Positions 44,766 to 57,855 of a stretch of DNA of 64,000 nt are shown in pieces (position 1 is the first letter of the stretch; every line of letters begins with the position of its first letter). Made by a program: the position numbers and the translations under genes. The notes under the pieces were generated by a model. That model saw only the letters and a program-made list of their open reading frames with translations, was not told where the DNA came from and did not search any database. Origin of the DNA: Halicephalobus mephisto (lineage: Eukaryota; Nematoda; Chromadorea; Rhabditida; Panagrolaimidae); NCBI GenBank assembly GCA_009193035.1, contig SWDT01000112.1:33900-97899 (forward strand), given 5' to 3'.

Positions 44766-45310
44766 ATGGGAGCTGATAAGAATCTTCCTGACAGCGATAG
44801 TGCTCCAGAAGACTCAACCCCCACTCCACCTGAACCCGAAGTCCAAGAACAAGCCCCCAGAGTCAGAATGCGCAACAAAACCCCCATCACATCCGGAATC
44901 AGAGACACCGGAGCCCCCACTGCCCTCGGGAACCCCGCTGCTGCGATCCAAAGAACCATGATGGGGGCGTTGTACGAGGCTTCTCCTGATCTAGAAGACA
45001 ACAACGAAGGTAAATTTTTTCATTTTTATTTAAAAAAACTAAATTATTTTCAGAAATCCGTAGACTCGATTCCCAACTAGACCATTTAAACGAATATATG
45101 GATAAAATGGAGGAAAAACTTCGTCAACACAACGACAAGTTGACTCAGATGCTTAAGGAACAAAGAGAAGAACGTGAAAAACGCCGTCAGAGCTTCCATG
45201 AAAGGATGCAGCAAAACAGACAAGAAGACGATGAATTTCAGCAACAACTGAGTGCTCTCCTGAGCAAAGTTGACATGGCCCGTCACAGCGTCATCGGAAA
45301 CACTGAATAA
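44766..45310 (+). CDS. bbln-1: bublin coiled-coil protein homologue (UPF0184/C9orf16 family)
   Basis: Two exons, 44766-45009 and 45054-45310, give 166 aa. The ATG is 16 bp after a TTTTTTTCAG acceptor, likely a trans-splice site. The N-terminal ~80 residues are Pro/Glu/Thr-rich and low complexity. Exon 2 carries the family coiled coil: IRRLDSQLDHLNEYMDKMEE, LRQHNDKLTQMLKEQREE and EFQQQLSALL, matching human BBLN. In C. elegans BBLN-1 binds intermediate filaments at the apical intestinal membrane and keeps the lumen intact. The N-terminal extension makes this protein about twice the length of the human one. Convergent with ned-8. Confidence 0.8.
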
Positions 45311-45518
45311 ATGATTTCACTTTCTTCGTAAATTTTTCTGGTGATTTTAATATACGATCAATTTTGTGATCATATTGTATACTTCGTACCCCGGATATAA
45401 GAATAAAGAAATTTTAATTCAATGAACAAAACTTTTACGAACCCGTATCACAGGGGTTAAACAATCATGAATCAAAGGGTTAAATTACCACCGCAACATA
45501 AGTACAATAAAAAATCGA

Positions 45519-46282
45519 TCAATATCCACCACGAAGTGCCAAAACGAGATGAAGAACAGAGCCACCGGTAATCTGGAATAATCCATATAAAATTAGCTTT
45601 GACAGAAAACAAACCTTGTATTCTTCGCAGGTCTTGTCATCGTTCATCTGCTTACCAGCAAAAATGAGCCGCTGTTGAGCTGGGGGGATTCCTTCTTTCT
45701 CTTCTACCTGAAAGATGAATCTTATTATAAAAATAAGAAACAAGGAATTTCACAGTTGTTTTAAAGCTACTTCCAGAACTTTTTAGAAAGTATCTTACGG
45801 GGAAATTTCGGACTCAATAAGTTTCATAATCTTAAACGCTTTCGCCGTTGATCATATTTATTGAAAATAAAAATTTGAACTATTCCAAAGCGAATTTCAA
45901 GGGGCTTTTAGAAACTGAACAGTCCATGGAATAATATTGATTTTTGTAATGTTTGTAATTTTAAAGAATATCGAAATCGATAATTCGGAGATACATTTTA
46001 TCCAGACGGATCTAGAAACTCCTGGATTACGGTTCTACGTGGTACTGGATCCTCCATCTATCTTTTAGGATTAACTTTTGTATATAAAAATGCTAATAAA
46101 CGTCTACAAATCATAACTAATATCAAAATTCACAGATGACGGCTAATTTAGACATTTAATAAACGTTTTATATGACGATGACGAAATAAACCAACCTTTT
46201 CCTTGATGCGCTCAATCTTATCCGATGGCTCGACATCTAGCTCGATTTCCTTTCCCGTCAGTGTTTTAACCTTGATCAGCAT
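45519..46282 (-). CDS. ned-8: NEDD8, ubiquitin-like modifier
   Basis: Three exons on the minus strand: 46282-46196, 45707-45615 and 45572-45519, giving 77 aa. It opens [19 protein letters not shown], includes [20 protein letters not shown] and ends VLALRGGY. Ala72 (LALRGG) instead of Arg distinguishes NEDD8 from ubiquitin. The modifier is conjugated through Gly76 to cullins, activating SCF/CRL ubiquitin ligases. Only one residue (Tyr77) follows the Gly-Gly, so C-terminal processing removes a single amino acid. Intron 1 is 488 nt; intron 2 is 42 nt. A TTTAG acceptor 24 bp before the ATG suggests trans-splicing. Confidence 0.96.
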
Positions 46283-46493
46283 ATTGTTCAACAGAGAAAA
46301 ACCTAAATTGAATAAATTCTGAAAAATGACGAATTTCAACGACAAACAGAATTGTAACGAATTTCGAGCAGAGCGAGAAAGGAAATTTCGCTTCGGGACC
46401 CTAATGGCGCGAACGTTCAAGAAAGAATAAACGTATCCATGGAAATCACCCAAAACAAACTTCTGATTTGGATTTTCGTTTTCAACTTTCATC
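46283..46493. promoter_or_regulatory. shared upstream region of ned-8 and the PPP2R3C-like gene
   Basis: Only 211 bp separate the divergent start codons. The strip has moderate GC with GAGCAGAGCGAG and GGACCCTAATGGCGCG-like patches and no TATA box. A bidirectional promoter is the simplest reading. Confidence 0.4.
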
Positions 46494-48978
46494 ATGCTGG
46501 AGACATCTGGAGATAACGAGTGCGTCGATAGCCAGATTGAAGCAAATAAAACTACTCAAAGGTAAGAATTTTAGAAGATTTAATTTCAGTCAAATTAGGC
46601 TTCTCAAAAAATTATTTTTTGTATTTTATTAATTAATTATTCATAATTTGATGTTTATTTCTCTTTAGAAATATTCTAAAGCCGTGGAGTGAAGTGTATA
46701 TGTGGAATTTCATATATCAAAAATTAAAATTTAGTCAAATTAGGTTTTTTAAAAGTTTTTTTATATTTTATTAATTATCCGAAATTCGTTGTTTATTTTT
46801 AGTTAAAAATCCTCTTGAGTAAGGGGATGAAGTGTATATGTGGAATTTTATATATCAAAAATTAAAATTTAGTCAAATTAGGTTTTTTAAAATTAATTAA
46901 ATTTTTTTGTATGTTGTTGAACATATGTTCAAAATTCATTGTCTGATTTTGATCAAAGATCTTCTAGATCGGGTTTATCATATATATATTTGAAATTTCA
47001 TATATCACTAAAAAGTAAAAAAACTTTACTTGATTTTCAAACTTTATTACTTATTTTAGGATCCCTAATTTTCTACTTTGGTTTAACCAATTTCAATATT
47101 TTCATAATTAAACGTATTTTCAAAAATACTATAATTATTCAATTTAAGAAAATAAGGGAAAATCAAAATTTTTTTAAGAAAACATTCAAAAAATTGGATT
47201 TTAAATTTTCAATGTGCTCTTTAAAAAACCTGAATTTGATGTATGGATCATTTTAAAAGTTCATTTTGACCAGAATTAGTTGTTTTAAGTATTTCATAAT
47301 GGAAAATTACTAATCGCCTTTTTCCAGCCCTGTCGCTAGCGACGAAAACACCGAAGCTTGTCTGAATTTCATCAAACAATACAAAACAGATGTAAGTTTA
47401 TTTATTTCTCATTGCATTTTATATATGAACTTTCCAGAAGGCTCATGGTGATTCTCTTGTTCTCGTTCCCCCAGGGAAAAGTGCCTACGATGCCCTTCCT
47501 TATGACCTAAAAAAGAAAGCAAATCTGAACTGTACTGAGCATTACAACGAGTCGTATATCCCTTCGGACGAGGATTTGACGAAATTGATCACCTTATTCA
47601 ATGAAAGCCATCGGTATCTGGATTATTTCAGTATTTTGGTAAGTTTAGGTTTTTTAAAATTTACTTTAAGGGTATTTTTCATGTATATCTTCAATTTAGG
47701 GGTACTTTTTGTATTTTCTTTTAACTTAAGAGTACTTTATTTATACTTTCAATTTAAGGATATTTTTACATTAATTCTAATTTAAGAATATTTCTTATTT
47801 TTACCGCCGATTTAAAAGAATGTTTATATATCTTTAATTTAGAAATATTTCTCATATTCTAATTTAGGAACTCCACAGTAAACTACCAAAGAGATTGAAG
47901 GACTTGTTTTCTCCAGATGAATTAGTTTCTCGAACATTTTGTTCTGCTGACAAAATGGGCAGAATTTCAAAGGAATCTATCATAAAACTCTACACGGATT
48001 TTCGATGCCGGATGAGCTATGATACTTTGCATTCGTTTTCGGCCAAAACAGAAGGTTTTTTGACTTATAATGTAGGTTTTTTAAGTTATTTTTAATTTGT
48101 GATTGAGAAATTTAGGAACTTTGTGATTTTTTTGAAGCAACTCTTCCTGAAGAAGACCATAAAGAAAAAGCAGTAACGACTTTTACGGAATTAATCCTAT
48201 TTCGATTGGATTTATACCATAAAGATCAAGTTGCAATTGCTGATTTACTTGCAACGGATATCCTAGATCGGATTTTTGGAGGAACTAGTGATGACGATTT
48301 GTAAGTTTTTTGTCGAAAATTTTTATTTTTATTTTTTTTAGTTTTTCTGTATCTCGATTGTTGAGAGTACATGATCAATTTGAAGAAGTTCATGTTGAAA
48401 TTTTAAATAATTTCATGGATATATCGAATGAAGGAAAAACGTTAGAAGAATGGAGAAGAGAAATCCCAGGAATAGATCAGAATAATTTGATTCATATTTT
48501 TCCAACAGTTCCACGAATTTTTTGGAAAAGATTATTTGAAATTTATCTAGCTAATTATTTCTACTTTACTGATTACTACAAGTATCTATATTGTGTAGAA
48601 AATCTTCAAGAACCAGCAGTTATTAGATTTTTGTTTAAAATTTTCGATATTGATGGAGATGGTGAATTGAAAATTAACGATATTAAAAATTTTTATGATG
48701 ATATTATGGATATTTACAATAGAGGTATTATATCATCACCAGGTGAACTTAAATTGGAAGATTTTTATGATGGATTATATGACATGTGTGGTGCTAAATT
48801 TCCAAATGGGTAAGAATTTAATTTTTTTAATATATATTTTAAACTTTTTTTTAGGATAACTCTCAACAATATTCTCAATAGTGGAATGTCAAGATTATTT
48901 TTTGAAAGTCTAATTGATGCAGATAAATTAAAAATGCACGAAAATGCAGATTCAGGAGGAATTGAAGAAGAAGAATAA
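46494..48978 (+). CDS. PPP2R3C: PP2A regulatory subunit B'' gamma (G5PR)
   Basis: Seven exons: 46494-46561, 47328-47391, 47438-47638, 47868-48071, 48116-48300, 48342-48809 and 48855-48978. They close in phase for 437 aa (human 453). It aligns along PPP2R3C: the [20 protein letters not shown] segment, a [23 protein letters not shown] middle part (first residue R in the sequence), [20 protein letters not shown] with EF-hand loop [12 protein letters not shown] at residues 343-354, and an [11 protein letters not shown] end corresponding to the human ISLQDLINS region. B'' subunits direct PP2A to substrates and bind calcium. Intron 1 is long and repetitive. Codons in the last two exons are much more A/T-ending than in the first four. 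Confidence 0.9.
46590..47005. repeat. ~125-bp repeat in PPP2R3C intron 1
   Basis: Three units with GAAGTGTATATGTGGAATTT, CATATATCAAAAATTAAAAT and TTTAGTCAAATTAGGTTTTT; the third is diverged. Confidence 0.75.
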
Positions 48979-49160
48979 TTACTTTTATTGTAAACTATAT
49001 TTATCCATGAAAAATCATAAATCTACAGTTATAAATAATTTCACAAATAATAATAATTTTAAAAAAAAACTTCACAAGCTACTTACTGAATTTCGATTGC
49101 ACGAAAGTAATTGTTAATCATTTCTGAAAAAAAAATTATTTCAATAATTTAAAAAAATTT

Positions 49161-52100
49161 TCAGCCGGTGAACCTTTCAAAATCTCCTTCAGGTAAAACA
49201 TAAGTTATATCATCCCATGGATGACGATATAATCCTTGTTTCAATCTACTTTGATCAAGATAATGTCCAATAAATCCCATTGATCTTCCAAGTACAAATA
49301 ATCCATTAAGTGCACCTATTTGAATTGTTTCACGTGATTCTTGTGGTGTAAACATACCAGAATTACGTAATATATCAACAAATATAGTTGCAATTGCTCC
49401 ATCAACATTTAATATTAAATTTGGTTTTTTAGATGTTGTTATTTGTTCTACTTTTAATGCATAATCAAATAATGGTGTTTCTTGTTTAAAAATATTTTTG
49501 TCCATTGCAAATTTTTTCAATATTTCTACACGTTTGTCTGGATTATTGATTGATTTAACACGATGTCCAATACCAAGAATAAATTTTCCCAATCTTCTTT
49601 GTTCATTAACAAATTGCATTGGTGACAATCCTTTATCAAATGCTTCACTAAACATTTGAGCTGCTCCATCAAGTGCACCACCGAATCTAGGTCCCTAAAA
49701 ATCACACAATTACAAAAATCAAAATTTCTCCAATCTTTTAAAAATCTACAGTAATCTAATAATTTCGCAATTCTAGAAAATTCCAGAAACTATTAAATTT
49801 TAGTATTATTTAAGTAATTTTTAGCAAAATTATCTCAACAAAAATTTCTGATTTTTTTAATTGTCTAAAATTGAAAATTTTTAACTTTTCTAACATTTCT
49901 TATTAACTTCTAAATCTTCCAGAATCACACAAAGAATCTAATTAAAAAACAATTTTTAACAAAACTGTTTCAACACAAACTAAACTACATACCAATTTCG
50001 TAATTTTCTAAAACTATAACTTATTTAAATTTAAAACTTTTTAAATTAAAACCATACACTAAAAATCTTCCATTTTCAACAATAATCAATCATATATCAA
50101 AATTATCACTAAATCTTTCAAAAAATACTATTTCATTAAAATTATTTTTTTTAAAAACTTACAATTGTCAAAAGTCCAGATACTAATGAAGAAACCAAAT
50201 CTTTTCCAGCTCTAGCACATACAATTGTATTATGTGCTCCACTAACTGCAGGACCATGATCTGCTGTTATCATTAAACAAATTTCAATAAATTTATTAGC
50301 ATAATCAGGTAATCTTTTTTGAAACCATAATAAACTTAATACACCACCAACACCCATATCATCTTCTAATACTTTACTTATTGGTACACCTGCATATAAT
50401 AATTCTTCACCTCTTTCATCACAAATTGATGTCATAAATGATGCTGGTTTTCTAATTAATCCCAATTCTCTTGCCCATGCATAATCCATAGGTACAGGTG
50501 GTGGTGGACGTTCTTCTGTAGGAATAATAATATTTTTTTTAACTAAATCTTCATAAACATTTCTTATCATATTTCCAAAATCATTAAAACTTTCTGGAAC
50601 ATATGCTCCTGCTTCTTTTAATGCATTATTTTTATATGCTGCAGTTTCTGATTTAGCATTTGCTGATGCTCCTGCATGTCCAAATTGTACTTCAGAAGTA
50701 ATATAATCAGCACATGTTCCAATACACCATGCAATTAATGGTTTTGTTATTTTTTTATCTTTTAAAGCTTTAACTATTTTATATTCTTCTTCTCCTCCAA
50801 CTTCACCTAATAATACCATCATTTTAACACGATTATCTGCTTCATAACGTAATAAATGTTCCGTATATGTTGATCCTGGATATCTATCACCACCAATAGC
50901 TATACCTTCATATACTCCATCAGTATTATGTGCAATAATATTATTCAATTCATTTGACATTCCACCTGATCTAGATACATATGCCACACTTCCTGCTCTA
51001 TATAATTTAGATGCCAAAATATTATCCATCATTCCACCAGTATTACCTATTTTAAAACAACCTGGTTTAATACCACCAACAGTTGCAGGACCAATAATTG
51101 TTATATTTTTTTCATTACCTTTTTTAATTAATTTTCTTGTTTGATTTTCTGGTACACCTTCAGCAATAATAGCAATTACTTTAATTTGTGAAAATTCCAT
51201 TGCTTCAATTACAGTTTCATATACAGATCTAAGTGATGCAAATGTAACCATAACAGATGCTTCTGGATGTTTTTTAAATGCATCTTCCATTGATTGATAA
51301 GCAGGAAGTAAAATTTCTTTTTGTCCAAAATAATATTTCTGTCGATAATCTCCTGTAAACGGATAAGTAGATGCTACTACACTTGGTTGAAGTCTTCCAC
51401 AAACAAAATCAAAATCAAGCATTCCTTGAATAGCTTTCTGTTGTTGACCCCATACAATCGCTTTTGTATCATTTTCAAAAAGTGAAATTAAATTTCCATT
51501 TGGTAATTTTGCTTCTATATTTCTTTCCATTTTTATTTCTATTTTTTCTTCATTACCTTGACATTCCAAATTTGATGTTGATGGTGCACGTACAGTACCA
51601 CCTGTATTTCTTTCAGGAGATAATAAAAATTGTCCTGTTGCCTTAGGGGCTGTTGCAGCTTCAGGCATTGGTCTAACTCCCAAAGCAGCTCCAACAATTG
51701 CTGTCATATGAGTTTCAGGTCCAAATACGTGAATAGGAATATTTAATTTAATTCCAGCTTCTTTAATTTTTCTCAAACCTTCTTGATAATTAGGTCCACC
51801 ACGTCGAACATAAACAACTATTTTATGTTCACGAATTTTCTCAATTAAAGTTTCAAAAGCTTTTACAATACCTTTAAAAGTTCCTGCAACATTTGTAAAA
51901 TTAGCAATAGATCCACCAATAATTAAGACTTTTCCATCAGGTCTTGGTTGTCCTTCTGTCATAATCGACAATATCGTTTTAGCATATTCAAATGTTTGAC
52001 TTTCACTCGGATCACCCGAATATTCACCATAATTAGCAAGTTCACTAGCTCCACCAAGATCACAAACAGTGTCCGTAAACACTACAGAAGCTCCTCCACC

Positions 52101-53706
52101 AGCAACCATGGTCCAAATGCGTCCTTGACGATTCAAAATTGTCAACTTCAAAGAAGCTCCTGTTTTAGAATCAAGTTCAGCAATATACTTCTCTTCTGCA
52201 GACAAATCACGTCCAAATGGAGCAGGAAAATCAACTTCTTCATTATCACGAGTCTTCCACAGTTCCGAACAAAGGAATAAAGCAGTTTCATCCAATTTAG
52301 CAGCAAGATCAAGGATATAAATCTTGTTGTTCACGACCACTAAAATCCAAAAATAATCTTTTTACAAAATTACCCCTATGCAAATTTCCAAGTTTTTAAA
52401 ATCCAAAGCAGTTTAAATTTTGCTCATCCGGAATGATTATTTCGTAATCACTCATACAGTGTAAAATCCATATATAAAACTTAATGAAATAACCTCAATG
52501 CAAAGTTCTAGAAATCTTCAAAATCTCAAGTAACCTAAAAACTCGATTTTACAAAAGTATTATTTCGTAATTAACACCTTAGAGCTATATTTTTCTTTCA
52601 AAGATCTCATGTAACTAGGATTCCTAGATCTAAATCTTTCCATCCATCTTCAAGGACCGAAAACTATAAAAAATGCTTTAAATATCACAAAATCACGACA
52701 ATCCCCAAAGTACTTCAGTTATTTTGTTTGTACATAAAACATAAATAAACTACTTACCCAAAGGATTGATTTCCAAGTAGGTGAAATAGTTGGACTTGTA
52801 GACTTCATAAAGAGAACGAATAAACTGAGCAACAATGGCTCGTTTAGCTTTGTCCAGAGGTCCGAGAAGGGTTTCCATCGAGTCATCAGAAATCACCATT
52901 GAATCATCCTTCAAAGCCACGGGAATTTCAAGTTGACGAGCTTTAGCATCAACATCGCCAATTTCAACTCCACCTTGTTCGTAAAACAGAATAACGTCTT
53001 GTTGACGACGACTGAAGATGGCAACATAGAGTTCGTCAGAATCACCATGAGCACAGAAAGGCTCGACAATGAATCTGGACAATCTTCCATTGGTTTTCCC
53101 TATCTAAAAATCAATTTGAATCCGTAAAAAGTCGAACTTGATGTATAGAAACTAATCTTAATCCATAAAAAGTAGATTTTAATAAACAGAACATCAATTT
53201 CAATATATGGGAAGTTAATTCCAATACCTAGGGATTAATTTTAACAAGAAAAGTTAACTTCAAGATATGGAAAGTTAATTCCAGTACCTAGGGATTAATT
53301 TTAACAAGAAAAGTTAACTTCAAGATATGGAAAGTTAATTTCGATATATAAAAAACCAATTCTGATATATGAAAAGTCAATTTTGACGCTTAAAATTAAC
53401 CATGATATGTGAAAAACCGAAAATTACCTGGATATAAGAACCCTTTTTCTCATTGAACCATTTTCTCAATTCGTCTTTTTCGCCGATCTTAACAAGGCCA
53501 TGCTTTCCTCTTCTCTTGATTAGTTGATCAGGTTTGATGACACCTTTTCCGCCATTTTGAAGCCAAGAAACATTTCCAACAACGGAATCAAAGTCATCCT
53601 TCTCGGTCAATCCGAAAGCCTTGGGTTTGTCGACTGAAGGCAGATTCTCCAGATGTTTATATAAAAGTTCTTTTCCAGAATACTCGCTCACCGCTTTCGC
53701 CGACAT
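49161..53706 (-). CDS. acly: ATP-citrate lyase, full length
   Basis: Four exons: 53706-53428, 53103-52758, 52339-50163 and 49694-49161, giving 1111 aa (human 1101). Order of domains: ATP-grasp part with [16 protein letters not shown] and [37 protein letters not shown]; CoA-binding part with ILASK and [14 protein letters not shown]; catalytic histidine His763 in [12 protein letters not shown] (human His760); and the citrate-synthase-like C-terminus with [15 protein letters not shown] and [14 protein letters not shown]. In the cytosol it makes acetyl-CoA and oxaloacetate from citrate, CoA and ATP, feeding lipid synthesis and protein acetylation. All catalytic elements seem intact. Third-position base use shifts to nearly all A/T in exon 4 and most of exon 3. 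Confidence 0.98.
53160..53400. repeat. ~60-bp repeat in ACLY intron 1
   Basis: Two almost identical units at about 53221-53340: AAGAAAAGTTAACTTCAAGA, TATGGAAAGTTAATTCCAGT and ACCTAGGGATTAATTTTAAC, with diverged half-units on both sides. Confidence 0.8.
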
Positions 53707-53769
53707 TTTGCCCAGGTGAAATCAACTAAAAAAGTAGTATTTAAAAAAATTTCTTCCCAAAATTATCTC

Positions 53770-54430
53770 GACGCGGATTTTCAGAACTTGTTAGAAACTA
53801 AAGTTACGTGACAATTTCGCAATCTTACGAGATTTGGAAATTTACTTTTATCTCTTGAGTAAGTTTATCCTAAATTGAAATCCAATACCCATTTTCGAGG
53901 GTTAAAGGTTATATAAAAAGATAGAAATTAAATGAACTGCGACAGAGGAATAACTCGCCAAAGGTCACTTTGGTTATAAGATTTCGAAATTTTACATCCG
54001 TATCTTACTTAATTAGCTTTAGAAGGTTTTACATTAGGATTCTACGGCTATTTCCACAAGTTAAATGTCATATAAAAGAATACAGACTAAATGAACTACG
54101 ACAGAGGAATAACTCGTCAAAGATCACTTTTGTTATAGAAAATTTCAGAATTCTTCATATTCCATCTCAACGAATTCAGAAGATCCTAAATTAAGATCCC
54201 ATGGTCATCTTTGAGGGTTGAATGTTATATAAAAAACTAAAAATTGGATAAATTATAACTAGTTAAAGATGACTTTGGTTATGTAAAAAATTGAGATTTT
54301 CTATCTACATCCTATTCTAATGGATTTAGAACTTCTAAATTACAATCCTATGGCCATCAACGAGGATTAAAGGTCACACAAAAGTAAAAATAAAGACCGG
54401 ATAAACTATAACTGCCAGCCGCCGCAAACC
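53770..54430. repeat. ~160-bp diverged repeat upstream of ACLY
   Basis: Three to four units with GACAGAGGAATAACTCG, CAAAGATCACTTTTGTTATA and GGTTAAAGGTTATATAAAA blocks. This lies in the 5' flank of ACLY, so the units may include its promoter. Confidence 0.65.
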
Positions 54431-54434
54431 GTGC

Positions 54435-54785
54435 CGGTTATATGAAAGAAAACTGAAAAAAAAGAAAAAGCGACGTTAGGCCAAATCTCTCGCGCGAGAG
54501 TCAAACTCTAAATTGACAATTAAGGAAAAATTGTCCAATATAAAGCCTGTTTTATTTTGATTTTTTATCAGTTATTTTCGTCCTCGTATGGACAAATTCT
54601 AACATCTCACGCCATTTTACTCCACTAGAAGACGAGGTCCGACTCGCAACAAGCATGGTGATAACAAAATTCTCGCGCCATTTTTGGAGGAAATTTGCAG
54701 AAGAAAATCATCCTATTCAAAAAATAAAAAAACAAACATGGCAACGAAATGGTTTCAGTGCGAGTTTTTAGGATTCAGTTTTAAT
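54435..54785. other. mixed-composition spacer with CTCTCGCGCGAGAG palindrome
   Basis: Contains the perfect 14-bp palindrome CTCTCGCGCGAGAG at 54488-54501 and CTCGCGCCATTTTTGGAGG near 54671. No exon. Confidence 0.4.
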
Positions 54786-54789
54786 TAAG

Positions 54790-55560
54790 AAATTTATTTT
54801 TAGGAAACTAAAAAAGTAAATATCGTAGTGAACTGGTCTCGAGGTGAATTTTTAGGATTTATTTTCGGTTAAAAATTATAATATTAAAAAAAATAAAAAA
54901 ATAAATATTATAGTAAAGTAGTCTCGAGATGGATTTTTAGGATTCAGTCTTAATTAAAAAACTGTATTTTTAGAATGTATAAAAAATGAATATTGTAGTG
55001 AACTGGTCTCGACGCGAATTTTTAGGATTCAGTCTTAATTTAAAAAAGTGTATTTTTAGGGAAGTAAAAAAATGAATATTGTAACGAACTGGTCTCGACG
55101 CGAATTTTTAAAATTCAGTCTTAATTAAAAAACTGTATTTTTAGGGAAGTAAAAAAATAAATATTATAGTAGTCTCGAGGTGAATTTTTAGGATTTAGTC
55201 TTAATTAAAAAACTATTTTTAAAAAATGTATAAAAATAAATATTGTAGTGAACTGGTCTCGACGCGAATTTTTAGGATTCAGTTTCGATTAAAAACTGTA
55301 TTTTTAAAAAATGTATAAAAATAAATATTGTAGTAAAGTAAACTCGACGCGAATTTTTAGGATTTATTTTCGATTAAAAACTGTATTTTTAAAAAATGTA
55401 TAAAAATGAATATTCTAGTAAAGTAGTCTCGACGCGGATTTTTAGGATTTAATTTCGATCAAAAAATTACCATATTATAAAAATAAACATTCTAGCGAAT
55501 TAGTCTCGACGCGGATTTTTAGAGTTTTAAATTTAGTTTTTAGTTCGAAAATTATATTTT
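54790..55560. repeat. ~84-bp tandem repeat (GAACTGGTCTCGACGCGAATT)
   Basis: Nine units with AATATTGTAGTGAACTGG, TCTCGACGCGAATTTTTAGG, ATTCAGTCTTAATTAAAAAA and CTGTATTTTTAGG. GGTCTCGACGCG is the same motif, in reverse orientation, as CGTGTCGAGACC elsewhere. Confidence 0.92.
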
Positions 55561-55564
55561 AAAA

Positions 55565-57845
55565 AAAGTAAAAATGAATATTATGACAGTGGTTTAAATT
55601 TTCGAAATTTTTAGTTTCAAATATCTCTAAAAATTTTACTAAATTCTGAAAATTTTGAAATATTTCAAAACTTCCGTGAAATTTTCGAAGATTTCAGAAT
55701 TTTTATTAGATTTTGGAATTTTTTACAAGATTACAGAAGTTTTAAATGGATTCTAGAAACTTCTATGAAATTTCGAAATCCCAAATTTTTTATTTCAGAA
55801 GTTTTCGAAAATTCCATTGGATTCTGAAAAAAATAAAATTTTTAAAATTTAAAAAATATGAAATTTCAAAATTTTCGAAAATTCCACTGGATTCTAAAAA
55901 AAATAAAATTTTTAAAATTTAAAAAACATGAAATTTTAACATTTTTTATTTCAGAAGTTTTCGAAAATTCCATTGGATTCTGAAAAAATAAAAAATAAAA
56001 ATTATAAAAATTTTAAAAACATGAAATTTCAGAAATTTTCGAAAATTCCATTGGATTCTGAAAAAAATAAAAATTTAAATTTAAAAAACATGAAATTTCA
56101 ATTTTTTTTTCAGAAATTTTCGAAAATTCAAAGATTTCAGAACTTCCCATCAGATTCTGGAAGAGTATCAGATTCCAAAAATTCTCACAGATTTCTAGAA
56201 ACTTCAAATGAATTTTCAAAAATCCTAAAAATCTATGAAATTTCAAAATCCCAAATTTCTGAAGAAATTTAAAAAAATTTTCATAAATTTTCGAAACTTT
56301 CGGAATTTTTACTGGATTCTGAAAAAATAAAATTATAAAAATTTTAAATACATATTTGAAAATTTTCTTAATTTATAAATTTTCGGAATTTTCAGAATTT
56401 TTACTAGATTCTGAAAAAATAAAATTATAAAAATTTTAAATATTTAATAATTTTTTTAATTTATAAATTTTCGGAATTTTTACTGGATTCTGGAAGACTC
56501 CAAAAACTTCCATGAGGATTTCGGAAAAACGGAATTCTGGATTTGACTACCACGTGGACATGACGTAGACTTCTGAAAATTGAAATTTACTCAATTCCGT
56601 AAAAATCCCAAAAAACCAAAATACGAACGAAATTTTCGAACAGGAAAAAATGTTTTACATAAGAAATCAAGTTTGTCCAAAAGTCGACAAAAACTGAAAA
56701 AATTTTGAAGAATTGTTTTCTCGAATCCTCGTCCGGGAAACAACAGACTCTTTTTTCTTTTCGCGTGGCAGTCGTGTGGGAATTTATCCGAAAATCGAAA
56801 CAGAAATCCACGTCTTTCCAAATTGAGACTACTTTCGAAAAAATAACTAGCTTCAAGAAATTAAAAATTCAATAAAAAATATCATAAGCATTTTAAAAAA
56901 ATAAAAAACTTTAAAAAAAAAGTTTTTAAAAATAAAAAAAATTTAAAAAATAAAAAATTCAAGAAATTTAAAAAAATTTAAAAAATAGAAAATGTAAAAA
57001 AAATTAAAATATTTAAAAATTTAAAATTTAAAAAATAAAAAATTTAAAAAATAGAAAAGTTTAAAAATTTTAAATTTTAAAAATAAAAAAATTTTAAAAT
57101 TAAAAAAATAGAGTTTTAAAAATGAGAAATTTTAAAAAGTAAAAAAATTTTTTAAATTTAAAAATCGAAATTGTTGTGGAATGGTTTCGATGTGAATTCT
57201 CGAAGTTTTCAAGAATTTTAAGTTTAAATATTAGTTTTAAAAAATTCCATAAAATTTTAGAAAATTCAAAACATTTTTATGAAATTCTAAAAGACTTCAG
57301 AATCTTCTGGGACATTTTGAAAAACTCTAGAATCGTTTACAAGATTTCAAAATTTTTTAAGAGATTCTAAAAAATTTCAGAATTTTCTGTAAAATTCTAA
57401 AAAATTAAAATTTTCCAAAATTCTAAAAAATTCCAGAATTTTCCATGAGATTCTAAAAATTTTATAATTTTCTGTAAGATTCTAAAAAATTGAAATTTTC
57501 TAAGATTCTAAAAAATTTATAATTTTCTAAGATTCTAAAAATTTTATAATTTTCTGTAAGATTCTAAAAAGTTGAAATTTTCTAAGATTCTTGAAAATTT
57601 CAAAATCTTATAAAATTCTAAAAAATTTCAAAACTTTTCAAAAAATTCAAAATTTTCTATAAAATTTTATTTTCAAAATCCAACAGCTTTTTAAACTTTC
57701 AGAATTCCCCACTGGATTCTACAGAATCTTAGAAAATCGTTTTTAAAAATTTTTTATAAACAAATTTGTGTTTTTAGGCTAAATCAAAATTACGGAAATT
57801 TTTGTAATAAAAAAACAGAATTGCGAAAAATCAGTATTTTGTTCA
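55565..57845. other. AT-rich intergenic with imperfect short repeats
   Basis: 55600-56520 repeats blocks such as TTTCGAAAATTCCATTGGA plus TTCTGAAAAAAATAAAATTT. 56580-56860 is more mixed and open in two minus-strand frames (up to 89 codons) without family resemblance. 56870-57160 is mostly A and T runs. 57380-57620 repeats GATTCTAAAAAATTGAAATT. No gene supported. Confidence 0.5.
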
Positions 57846-57855
57846 CGTGAAAAAA

